From NCBI GenBank assembly GCA_002110485.1, contig MOWL01000088.1, positions 806,001 through 870,000 of the forward strand: a stretch of 64,000 nt of DNA, in the 5' to 3' direction. The notes beneath the pieces were generated by a model. It was given only the letters and a program-made list of their open reading frames with translations, did no database searches and was not told the DNA's origin. The number at the start of each line of letters is the position of its first letter. Position 1 is the first letter of the stretch. The position numbers and the translations under genes are program-made. The DNA is from Emergomyces orientalis (taxonomy: Eukaryota > Ascomycota > Eurotiomycetes > Onygenales > Ajellomycetaceae). Of the stretch, positions 48,805-58,670 are shown piece after piece.

Positions 48805-50139
48805 TCACAGCTTCCGCCCCAGGCGTTCTGCAGGATGAATATTTGAATCGTTGGATGTGCGCAGACGCGACTGCGGCTGCACGTCAACGACGTAAAGAAC
48901 GCCATCATCCGAGATATAGCTCGGGGGACGATGCAGTCCGTCATAAATATTCTCGTTTTGTGTGCTTCGTTGCGGATCGGTTTGCTCACGTCGTTGCCAG
49001 TGGACGAGGTTGGGGTTTATTTTCTGCATTGGATTGGTTCATTAGCTACAACACAGTCCTAGACATGGTGTTTCATATTCATAATTGTAGTGTGGAATCC
49101 ATCCCCCCAAATAATCAGAGCTGATAGAAATTGAAATTGTACGTGTGATGGTACGTACCACGCTATTCCTCCAAAGGCCATAAGCCGGGGGCGGTGGAGC
49201 GAGACCGTCCAAGTTGCTGTTGCCGCCGACGCGATTGTTCGTGTCTACCTCCATAGTGATCTCTTCATCTCGAGCTAGAATTACGGGTATGGGTTGAACC
49301 GGCTGGGCGTATCCAAGTGTGCCGACTCTTGTTGGCGCAGCGGGAGGAGGGTATCCCTGGGCAGGCCGCCGCGCGAGCATGAAAAAGCGGATAAAGGAGT
49401 GGCAAAAATATATCACAAGTATCATAAGGACTAGTATGAGCACAATGTGGAATTCGCGGCGTGTGACAGTGTTCGAGAGTGAAAGAGCAAGATCTAGTGG
49501 CAGTTAGTATACATATAAAAGCTGTGCATCCCGATGTTTGTCCGATAAAATGATAAATATTGTTTTTCGAAGGGTCCACATGTGAAACAAAACACCCAAA
49601 AAAGACTCACATATGATGAAAATTGTCATCAGAAGAAATCCAGCCAGGGCGCAATCTACCAGCTTCTTTCTCGCTTCCTTCGATCTCATCCCAGTTCCGC
49701 CGCAAAAGCGCTTCGGTTTTGACTTATCGACATGATTTTGTCTAACCCACGCTCTAAAATTGCCCAGCCTAGCTCCTGCGCTGGACTGCGAGTGATTATG
49801 ATGTGAAGGACTCACATGTCCCTGAGCTTGGAGGTGCCCTCTTGACAGCCCAGCTTCAGCCATTTCAATGTTCGAAGGTGCGAACGGCTGTCCAGGTCTA
49901 CCACTTGGCACATTCGGACCAATGAAAGAACCGGTCGAAGCGCGAGGTCTCCTATATCCAGATGCGTAATCACTTTGCCGTGGTCGAGAACTTTCAATTC
50001 TTTCGCCAGAGAAAAGACAAAGTCCAATTCGAGGTTCTCGTGTCTTCGAAGCAGATCTCGCATCTGCTCTACCGATGTTTGACCTACCGCTGAAGAATGA
50101 CCCAGCTCGACTACGGAAGCCATTATCATACCGTGCCAT
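48805..50139 (-). CDS. two-TM membrane protein of unknown function
   Basis: Not recognised as a named family. Three exons: 49611-50139, 49159-49493, 48805-49023; 360 residues, phases closing. Intron 1 has a perfect TACTAAC branch site. The N-terminal 165 residues are hydrophilic and rich in S, R and G (ARYDNGFRSRAGSFFSGRSN). Two close membrane helices follow: DCALAGFLLMTIFIIYLALS and HIVLILVLMILVIYFCHSFI, with a short basic loop between them (NTVTRREF). The C-terminal part has a proline-rich segment (GYPPPAAPTR, PPPPAYGLW) and a final block (NPNLVHWQRRE, GLHRPPSYISDDGVLYVV) whose texture suggests conservation. A PPxY-like PPPPAY and the RPPSY site could recruit WW-domain ubiquitin ligases; this is inference. 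Start chosen at the first in-frame ATG. Confidence 0.75.
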
Positions 50140-52463
50140 TCCTGGGGATTCCTGTTGTCCTAACAAAGAAGTAGAACGTTCCCTCACAAATTCTACTCGA
50201 TTACTTTCAAAGGCATAAACGATATAATCCGTCTTTGCGCAGAAAAGGGCGAGGCTGGACAGAGTTGCTTAAAAGAATATATATCCGGATCGAGAAACCC
50301 AAATTCAAGCTTGTCCTCCTCCTCCCACAACGGCTATTTTGTCCTCTTCACACGAACCAGGTTTTAAGCGGCTTCTTTTTCTCTCCTGATGGTCAAGTTG
50401 CAAATGGCTGAATGGAAACAAAACTCGCGATCCACGCGCCGTTAGCGGCTTCTTCCTCTCACCAAACCGTAAAAGAGCGGTGGCACAACGCCCTAAGATC
50501 CAGAAGATGAATAATAGCAAGGAACGAGTGGCAGTTAACAACCAGCGAAAAATTGCTCTGACAGAGATCCAGCCCAGCAAAATTTAGCAAAATTTAGCTC
50601 TATCAAAACATATTGATGGGGATTGGTGTGTATAGTCAGACCCAACGAGAAGGAAGCATAGCTCCGGATTCCAAACTCCTATACGAGGTATTAGAGGGAG
50701 GGGAAGGTCACCCTGTTCAATAGATATTCAGAACTGTGTTGTTGGCTGCAGGAGTCAACAAAATAAGTTCAAGACAAAGAAAATAGTTGGCTGTAAAATG
50801 AGCAACCGGTTTGTAAGTGTTCAAGGGAAGAAAAAAAAAAAAATAGCGTAGCGAATGTGTAGAAAGGAATGCAGCAGGGAAGGGAAAAAAGAGACACAAT
50901 TTGTCGCAGGTTTTGCTGTCCTCACCCGCTGCAGAGAACGCGAATGGCTGTTCGACACCTTTGCTAGCAAGAAATGGAAACAAGCAAAGGAAAAGAAGGG
51001 AGAAGAAAAAAGTTCACTCCTCGTCGTCCTCTATCAATCATCAAGATAGTGGACTTAGTCGAAACGGTGCAGGAGACCTATGAGACATGCGGACGAAAGG
51101 GGGGATGCGAGACTTCAAACTCTAGCAATAATTTGCTCTGATCATGCAGAGACGGAAACCTGCAGCATCATGTAACCTTGGACACAAACGGGGAAGGCGA
51201 CCGAAAATTGCACGCAACAGAGCATCAGGTTGTCGGCGAGCTGGGGCTAGCTGCGATAAATTACGGCCAGGCTCGCCTCCCGTGGCCATGTTGGAGATGT
51301 TACCAGACCATTTTGCAGGGACAATTCCGACGATGCAAGGAGATGGGGCGGACACGGTTGCGGATCAAGGAGCAGGCGTGTCTTGGTGTGTTTCGAAACT
51401 CCGTCAAGACACTAGCTTGTTGGCTGGTGGTCCGTCAGCATGCTTCATCATGGTTTCAGTCGTTCATCCACAGCCAACCAGAAGCTAGTTGAGGGTCTGG
51501 CAATGTCATAGGTTCGTGCGCAGAGGCGTGTTGAGCAAAAGTACTAAAGAGCGCAAAAACCAAAACAAAAGAAAAGAAGAAAAAGTAAAAGAAGAATGTC
51601 TCCACAAGAGGGCGTTGCATGCTGTTATGTCCAAGATAGAAAATGTATGGGAAAACAAACGCGAAACAGAACCCTAAATTTAATGATCGGTCTTGATTAC
51701 ACCAATTGCTTCGATCAACCCATATTCATAACACTCCCCATCTTGACAATCTATATAACGACTGAACTCACGCCAATCGCTAAGCTAAACACAGATTCCA
51801 AAACTTTACAGGGAGGGAGGATCTACCAATAACTCTCACATGCCCCAATTTTTCTCTCTATCTAATGCTTCACCATAGACTGATGTAACAAAAACTCTTC
51901 TAAATAGCGAAACACTGAATATTTAAGGCAGGGAGTGGCCCTTCTAGGCGCGCTTGAACATGACTACACTGCCTCTTCGCATCGTTTTATTTTCTATTAC
52001 GCAGTTTGAAGCGAAAGTGTATGAAGGGGGTGTCGGAGTCACCTTTGCCGGTCGGTACCCTTGGATATCGGTTCGCGATCCGCACCATATTCCCTACCAA
52101 GCCAAGGCCAAAAACAGTAGAACCGCCGCGATAATGAGGCTTTAGCCCAATGAGGATATATATATATATATTATACAGAGAAATTGAAAAACGAATAAGG
52201 GAAAGTAAAAGAAAACTAAAAGTAGAAAATAGATTCGGAATTTCCATAGTTAGTTACCCATTTAACTCTTGCGAGACCGTAACCGGGTCGAGAAAGTACC
52301 GTAATTTTTTCGAATGTGCCAGCAGGTTTTGAGATTTTGAGACATATGAAGGCAAGAATCATTACCCCTCGTGGTTGATATGTATGATGTCAACCATGCT
52401 AGACAATCAAGGAAATGGATGACACGTTCTTAGCCACATAGGGATCTGAGAGATGACCCGTTT
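50140..52463. other. 2.3-kb stretch without a recognisable gene
   Basis: Promoter side of the two-TM protein and 3' flank of the U5 WD40 gene. The 51.1-51.5 kb part is GC-richer with overlapping open frames on both strands, none recognisable. An AT run lies at 52155-52172. Confidence 0.45.
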
Positions 52464-53997
52464 TCACTTTCCCAGTTCCCCAAGCATTAAATTCCTATCA
52501 GATGAGCCAGAAACAACTGCAGATAAGAAAAGATTATTAGTAAACAGCTGTATCCTTTCGATGACAGGTAAAGACAAGCCGACATATTACATGAATTTAA
52601 AAATTATTTGACTTACTTATAGGTTCTTCACCAGGAGAAAATCGCACATCATTCACTGTACCCTTGTGACCGGGTAGTTTATAGAGCAGCTTGCCAGATT
52701 TAACATCCCACACAACCACACTTCTATCACCGCTGCCAGCCGCAATCTTCTCCCCAGTCGGATTCCAACTAGCTCGGATCAGATTCTTCTCCAACCCAAT
52801 TGGCGCGCCATCATAGGTCTTGATATGTCTATCAGCCGGGGCAAAGGGCCGGATATCCCATGTGCGCACCGTCGAATCATGCGAATTCGAAAGCAGTGTT
52901 TGCGAATCCGGCGAGATCTGTAGCGACGCGATCGTATCCGTGTGACCAAGCATGGAATATGTGATGGCACGTTTTCGTATATCCCAGACATGAATGTCAT
53001 TATCGATACCGCCGCTGTAAATCTCGTTGCCCGCCTCTGCCAACGCGACGGCGGTGACGGGCATCTCCGACTCCAGGAAGTCAATCGCATCCTTTTGCCG
53101 CGGGTCCCAGATTCCTACGCACCCGTCATCGCTGCCGCTTATTAGTAGTTCCTGGCCCCTTCTGCTGGCGTCGAGGCAATTGATGATCTCCTCATGTCCG
53201 ACATGTCGACGTATTCTTTGACCCGATTCGACATCCCAGCTTGCAAGGGTCATGTCTGCGGAGGCTGAGAAAATGATTTTTGAATCTCGCGACCAGTGTA
53301 GATCTAGAACCGCGCCTTTGTGTCCGTTGATTACGCCGTAGTTCTCACATTGTCCGTATGTTCGCCATAGCACTGTAATTTTCTCGCACAACATACGGTT
53401 AATCCACCATGCATACTGTAGAACGACAATTCGCCAAATTCTCAGTTGGAGATTAGTGTTGGGGAGCGAGAGAGCGACATACTTATCGACCTATCCATTG
53501 AACCCGACGCAATATTCTGACCAGTCGGATCAAACCTTGTAGCAAAAATCTCACCCGAATGCCCTATCCAGGATTCCAAAAATCAGCACCACTGGCTGGC
53601 TTTCAAACAAAAACCAAACTCCCATTTCCCACTCCCACTGCCCTTCCCAGAAACGCACCTGTAAGTTCCATGATAGGAGCTTCGAGACCACTCGTACGTG
53701 GGATCTATAGATAAACCGAAGGTAATAACATATCAACCATTAGCTCACCAATTTGTATACCTAAGCAAAAAAAGGAAAAAGGGAAAAGGAAAAGAGAAAT
53801 GGACATTCTAAGAAAGCGGGGGATTCTCCGTAACGTACCGCTTGTATAAGAGCACCATTTTGCGCCGAATTATTTACAACCGCAACCGCGCTCCCATTCC
53901 CAGTGCCATTTCCCAGATTCGAATCTGACCGCGGCCGTTTGACCAGCTGGGTGGACCCAAAGGAGTCCTGCGCAGGACGCTTTTCCGCAGACATCAT
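52464..53997 (-). CDS. U5 snRNP WD40 protein (SNRNP40 / Cwf17 type)
   Basis: Seven-bladed WD40 protein of the U5 snRNP that binds Prp8 in the spliceosome. Five exons: 53839-53997, 53659-53704, 53483-53563, 52617-53372, 52464-52516; 364 residues, all phases closing. A short disordered basic N terminus (SAEKRPAQDSFGSTQLVKR) precedes IPRTSGLEAPIMELTGHSGE, the usual entry to blade 1. WD repeats are visible as ASGSMDRSIMLWRTYG, FSASADMTLASWDVESG, ISGSDDGCVGIWDPRQ, YSGGIDNDIHVWDIRK, LSNSHDSTVRTWDI, AAGSGDRSVVVWDVKSGK and the last, split blade VSGSSDRNLMLGELGK. The YGQCENYGVINGHKGAVLD segment is diagnostic for this orthologue. Two adjacent ATGs open the frame; the first at 53997 was taken. It is divergent from bet3, 629 bases away. 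Confidence 0.96.
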
Positions 53998-54626
53998 TTT
54001 TTTCACATGCGATAGCGATTCGTTGTTTACAGAGGCAGGGTGGTCGGGGAACGGTTTTTTTCGAATAGCAAGAGGCGGCGGAAAACGAAGGGTTGAATTG
54101 ACGAAATTTAATAATGTACGAAAGAAAAGAAGAAATGGGATGTGTGATAGAATAGTATAAGATGGGATGTAATAGTAGTTAAGTGGAAGGTCGAGGGTAA
54201 CTAATGAGAAGTGAGAAAAGTAAATTTCAAAATGATTTAATGCGCGAACGCTTTCTCCGTCGTCTTTTGTTTTCTGGTGTTAGCGAGCGCTTCTTTAACG
54301 CCAAGTGAGTCCACCACACGTTAACTTTCCCGCCTTGCCGCGATAGGGGAGTTTGTTTCCCAGGATCAGCGGCGCCAAAGATAAGTCCACAGAAACTCAA
54401 CCACCAACACCCACTCATTCATTCATTCATCCCATGATACCCACCTACAAGTATTAATCAGGCCAATTCTGCGATTGAAATATGTGACGCGCTACAAATA
54501 TTACGCCTATTACTACTACTTCATTTCCCCCTCCACAATTTTTGAATAGACCGCCGTTTCTACGATTAGATAGCTAGACAACTGAGCATCTAGCCTGTTT
54601 AGCTACGTTTCCCGCATACAACAAAG
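53998..54626. promoter_or_regulatory. divergent promoter region, U5 WD40 gene / bet3
   Basis: The 629 bases between the two start codons serve both genes. A (CATT)n run lies near 54414-54430. No TATA box stands out. Confidence 0.5.
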
Positions 54627-55756
54627 ATGGCCTCGACCAAGACCTCAACGTCAAGGATAGGTGAAGAGTACGTTTCTTCTCATCCGATGCTCTCCCGTAA
54701 AATAAAATGGTTGTACATGATGCTAACTCCCCATTTCGTTGTTTCTGATGTAGGACATGGAAGTGAGTTTTAAAATATCTCGAACAGAACCCCCCCCCTT
54801 TATCTCTTCATCCCGCACCTCCAAACCAAGCACACCCGAATCTCCAATGTACCTCACGACACTTGTACTTACCATCCTTTAACAAAAAAAACCGAAAATC
54901 CAGAACGAAAGTCGACAAAGTCAACGCCGAGCTCGTGACACTGACATATGGCACGATCGTCGCGCAACTCTGCAACGACTACGACAGCGACTACGTGGAG
55001 GTGAACAAGCAGCTTGATAAGATGGGATATAACATTGGCATGCGCCTGATTGAGGACTTCCTTGCCAAGTCGAATACAGGCCGTTGCGCTAATTTCAGAG
55101 AGACGGCCGATATGATTTCGAAGGTGCGATATATCGGCTGTACATATACATATATATATCCGTTTTGTTTTTTTCCCTTCCCCATTCCCATTCCGACAAC
55201 GCCTTAAAGAAAGAAGACTGTGCTAAATCAAACATTACCCGGTGGGGTGGAGTTGTGAGATTTTACTACAGGTCGGATTCAAGATATTTCTAAACATCAC
55301 ACCTACGATTACCAACTGGACGAGCGACAACAAATCCTTCTCGCTGGTGTTTGATGAGAACCCGCTGGCTGACTTTGTGGAGTTGCCGGATGATGGACGG
55401 GCGCAGGATGAGCTGTGGTTTTCGAATATCCTATGTGGAGTGCTGCGGGGCGCCTTGGAGATGGTGAGTTCCTTTTACTTTTTTTTATTTTTATTCTTTT
55501 TGATTTTATTGGTGCGGTGCCATGGACAAAAGATTCTTTTTTTATCCACTGCGGCCCGGTTCCATGATGTTCTTTTTTTTGGGACCACGAGGGGAGCGAG
55601 TAACTAATAAATGTGAAATATGAAATTGTGCTGCAGGTCCAAATGCAAGTCGAGGCGCATTTTGTGAGCGATGTGCTGCGAGGGAATGACACGACAGAAA
55701 TACGGGTATCATTAGTCCGGTATCTCGAGGACGAGCTACCGCCAGATGATGAATGA
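54627..55756 (+). CDS. bet3: TRAPP complex core subunit Bet3
   Basis: Core TRAPP subunit that tethers COPII vesicles and supports Ypt1/Rab1 activation. Five exons: 54627-54667, 54754-54762, 54904-55123, 55272-55463, 55637-55756; 193 residues, equal to yeast Bet3. Exon 2 is a nine-base microexon (GACATGGAA); with its neighbours it reads RIGEETWKTKVDKVNAEL, matching the conserved Bet3 entry GEELWKNKIEK. Later signatures: LVTLTYGTIVAQLCNDY, LDKMGYNIGMRLIEDFLAK, the acylation-channel region with cysteine in TGRCANFRETADMISK, ITNWTSDNKSFSLVFDENPL, and FSNILCGVLRGALEMVQMQV. Phases close at every junction. The stop lies in a GAAT tandem run. No lesion. Confidence 0.96.
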
Positions 55757-56230
55757 ATGAATGAAATATCTTCTTAAATTTCTTCCTTTTGATTGCCTCT
55801 ACTTTTCCTTTTCCTTTCCTTCCTTTGTCCTGTTTGCTTTCTTCTTGGTCTTCTTCTTCTTCTTCTTCTTCTTCTTCTTGATGTTTACGTGTATTGATTG
55901 TATTGTATTGCCCGGTTAGGGTATGTAGCTATCTATAGAGAAAATGGGTGGATATATGTAAACGACCCAAGGGGTTTTCTTTTGATAATAGTTTACGACA
56001 AGGGTGTTTCTCCGTTTCTCCTTTATGGCCGTTTTTCTTTGTTCACCTACGTAACCCCGTCCGTACATTCATTAGGTTAGATTGATTCTGCATACACCTA
56101 ATATCAAACCCCCCCCCCCTTAACCACAATTTTTATATACTACAAGCAGCACTTAAGCTCGGGCGCGGGGCGAAATAGGCAGTGTCACATGACTATGAAG
56201 CCCCACAAATTTACCACGATATCAACCAAT
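55757..56230. other. 3' flank of bet3
   Basis: Pyrimidine-rich 3' flank with a (TTC)n tract at 55851-55879. No gene. Confidence 0.6.
55851..55879. repeat. (TTC)n microsatellite
   Basis: About nine to ten TTC units in the 3' flank of bet3. Confidence 0.9.
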
Positions 56231-56311
56231 GAGAGCACGATACGATCCCAGCGTCGATCATTGTTACATAAGCGACTATTTCCCGCTGTTTTTTTGTCAA
56301 GCACCAATTCT

Positions 56312-56327
56312 CCCCCCCCCCCCCCCC
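56312..56327. repeat. poly-C run (16)
   Basis: Sixteen consecutive C, followed by GGG. Such a run is prone to sequencing error and length change. Confidence 0.85.
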
Positions 56328-56616
56328 GGGCCAATTCCCCCGCGCTTTGGGAAAAACCCCAATTGCTACACAGAGAGAAAGAGAGAAAGACAGAGAGACA
56401 GAGAGACAAGAGGGGGCGTGCCTAATAATAGACGATTGGAAAAAGGACTCATTTGATACCTTTGATAGAGAGGAGAAGAGGGAGAGAGGAGAAGAAAAGA
56501 AACGAAACGAAACGCAAGAACAAGACAGTCAGATAAAATTAGGCCCCGGGAGAAAGAGAGAAATAGACAATCTATTTTTATATATCCAAGTGTCTCTCTT
56601 CCCTTACAGAGATTAA

Positions 56617-56617
<1 letters not shown>

Positions 56618-56647
<30 letters not shown>
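56618..56647. repeat. (ATT)n microsatellite
   Basis: About ten ATT units in the upstream region of the SomA-like gene. Confidence 0.9.
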
Positions 56648-56648
<1 letters not shown>

Positions 56649-56985
56649 TTCTTCCTCTTCTGAAGTTCTACCCATTTATCCCTACGTCTACGGAGTACTG
56701 CCACTTACCATTTACCACTTGCCACTTACCACCTCTCAACCACCAACTAGGACTATCCCCAATTCCCGTCAGTTAACTACACTCTCGTCCTCTCATCCTC
56801 TCCCTCTCCTTGCCTTGCCTTGCCTTGCCTCATCCCAGGTGGGTGGTTAGCTGACTCAGCACAGATAAGTGGTGGTGATACATCTGTGACCAGAAATTCT
56901 GCCGCCGCGGGTTCAGCTGGGACCGGGACAAATAGATAATCCGGCCCCAAACATCCAAGCCATCGCCCGCCAGAGAGAAGAGAGA

Positions 56986-57018
56986 GAAGAAGAAGAAGAA
57001 GAAGAAGAAGAAGAAGAA
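56986..57018. repeat. (GAA)n microsatellite
   Basis: About ten GAA/AGA units in the SomA-like upstream region. Confidence 0.9.
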
Positions 57019-57245
57019 AGAGAACCACATCTACTTCCGTACACACTACTATTATCACCACTACTTCCACCTCCACCTCCACCTCCACTTCCACTGATCA
57101 CCGATCACTACCACCGACACACCGACATCGACAACGACATATTCACTCCTCCACCACCACCACCGCCATCATCACCATCACCATCACTACCCTCACCATC
57201 ATCCTCTATCCTCTATCCTCTCTGCTAAACAGCATAACAACACGA

Positions 57246-57251
57246 ATGTGA
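57246..57251 (+). promoter_or_regulatory. start-stop minimal upstream ORF (ATGTGA)
   Basis: ATG followed directly by TGA. In other systems such start-stop elements pause ribosomes. Effective only if transcription starts upstream of it. Confidence 0.4.
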
Positions 57252-57397
57252 CTTCCGCCAATTCGCGGGGTTCGCTGCTTTTCTTGGTGTCAGACTTGGG
57301 CCCAACCTTTCAACACCCACATCCACACTTCCACCTCTGTGTCTCTGTAGTCCACTCTTCTTGGTCTTGTTAGGTTGCGATCTCTTTGGGTACAAAC

Positions 57398-57440
57398 TCT
57401 CTCTCCCTTCTCTCTCCCTTCTCTCTCCCTTCTCTCTCCC
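57398..57440. repeat. 11-base tandem repeat, CTCTCTCCCTT type
   Basis: Nearly four copies with a period of 11 bases, in the pyrimidine-rich leader region. Confidence 0.8.
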
Positions 57441-57575
57441 TCTCCCACTATCTTCCTCCTCCTCATCACTTCTCTGCCAAACCCCCATCATCATCCCTCT
57501 CCGCCCACCACGCTCGAATCCCCCCAAAGCGGCGGAAGATCACTCTCCCTTAGGGACCTTAACCCCCAAACCTTC

Positions 57576-57606
57576 CCTCCTCCTCCTCCTCCTCCTCCTC
57601 CTCCTC
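57576..57606. repeat. (CTC)n microsatellite
   Basis: About ten CTC units in the leader region of the SomA-like gene. Confidence 0.9.
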
Positions 57607-57873
57607 TACGTCAACTTCCGACTTCTTCTACTTTCTACTTCTTCGTCTTCTTTTTCCCTCGCTTTTTGCCCCTGGTGTTCAAACTAGACTAGACGTTGGA
57701 CCACACACATCATCCCAACAACCACTTATCCCCTCCCATCTCTTCTCTCCAAGGTACACCACCCCCAAAACACCCACACAGCCACTCACATACCACACCA
57801 CACCACACAACCCTCTCTTTACGCCATCCTCTTCCCCTTACCGATCTCTCCCTCTCGTCTGTCTCTCCCTTTC

Positions 57874-57922
57874 TTCATCGTTCATCGTTCATCGTTCATC
57901 ATTCATCGTTCATCATTCATCG
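57874..57922. repeat. 7-base tandem repeat, TTCATCG/TTCATCA
   Basis: About seven copies of TTCATCR in a row, within the leader region. Confidence 0.85.
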
Positions 57923-58238
57923 ACTAACTCGCGCTTGCTGCCGTTCTAAAAAGGGCCCTTCTCCTTATCGCCACCCTACCGCAAACCGCACGCACCACGC
58001 CGCACCGCACCCGCCCTTCACTGCCTGCCAACCTAACCATCTCGCGCAAAGTCGATCGCCCACTGTAATAATAAACCTCTTTTTACCACCCACCACCCTC
58101 AGTCATTTGACTACACCAAGATTCCTGTCATCGATTCGCACCAGACCTGACCCATATTACTACTTACTACCACTGCCCATATTTTTTTTCTATTTATAAA
58201 TTTTCGTTTTCTTGCCCTTTCCCCACCGTCTTGACTCG

Positions 58239-58253
58239 ATGATCCAATCCTGA
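58239..58253 (+). promoter_or_regulatory. four-codon upstream ORF
   Basis: ATG at 58239 opens a four-codon frame (M-I-Q-S) ending in TGA, 417 bases before the SomA-like start. It is the last ATG before the main start, so reinitiation could take place. Confidence 0.45.
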
Positions 58254-58670
58254 GAAGATCGCCTGTCATATATCATCGCGTCGTCGTCGCATCCAGCCTC
58301 ATTCGTTGGCGGCGATCATCGAACAAGTTTCACCTCCGCGGTTCTATTTATCCGGTTCTTATTTTATTTTATTTTATTATTCGCTCACCTAATTCTCTCT
58401 ATCCTCGACCGTACGACCGACTACTGCTGCTGCTCCTGCTACCGCTACCACTCATATTACTTGCTGGATTCCTCCCCTCGCCTACTTGTTTCCTTAAAAA
58501 TCTCATACCTTTTCCATATCCGCTTCTCCTCATTAGTAGTCCCTCCTCTGGGAGCTCTACCAAATTGGTGTGTTGATCGAGCCTGCTTCTACCAAACAAG
58601 ACCGATCGGAGAGGTTTTAATCGCTCTCTGGACGAGAGTGCCAAGTTGGTTGGCCTAACTCGCTCCAACC

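Larger units (their letters stand above)
56232..58670 (+). promoter_or_regulatory. long ATG-depleted, pyrimidine-rich upstream region / leader of the SomA-like gene
   Basis: From just after the ATG at 56229 up to the SomA start at 58671 the plus strand has only two ATG triplets, at 57246 and 58239, in about 2.4 kb. Long CT-, CA- and GA-rich tracts fill it. Loss of ATG fits a very long transcribed leader, as known for fungal developmental regulators, together with the promoter. Open frames here begin with TTG or CTG only and are not genes. Transcript start and leader introns cannot be placed. Confidence 0.65.

Noticed and set aside
51144..51492. Overlapping ORFs of 104-114 residues on the plus strand
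   Set aside because: GC-richer segment open in several frames on both strands; no family motif.
57361..58199. Three overlapping plus-strand ORFs of 105-167 residues
   Set aside because: Low-complexity frames in the pyrimidine-rich leader; they start at TTG or CTG and contain no ATG.
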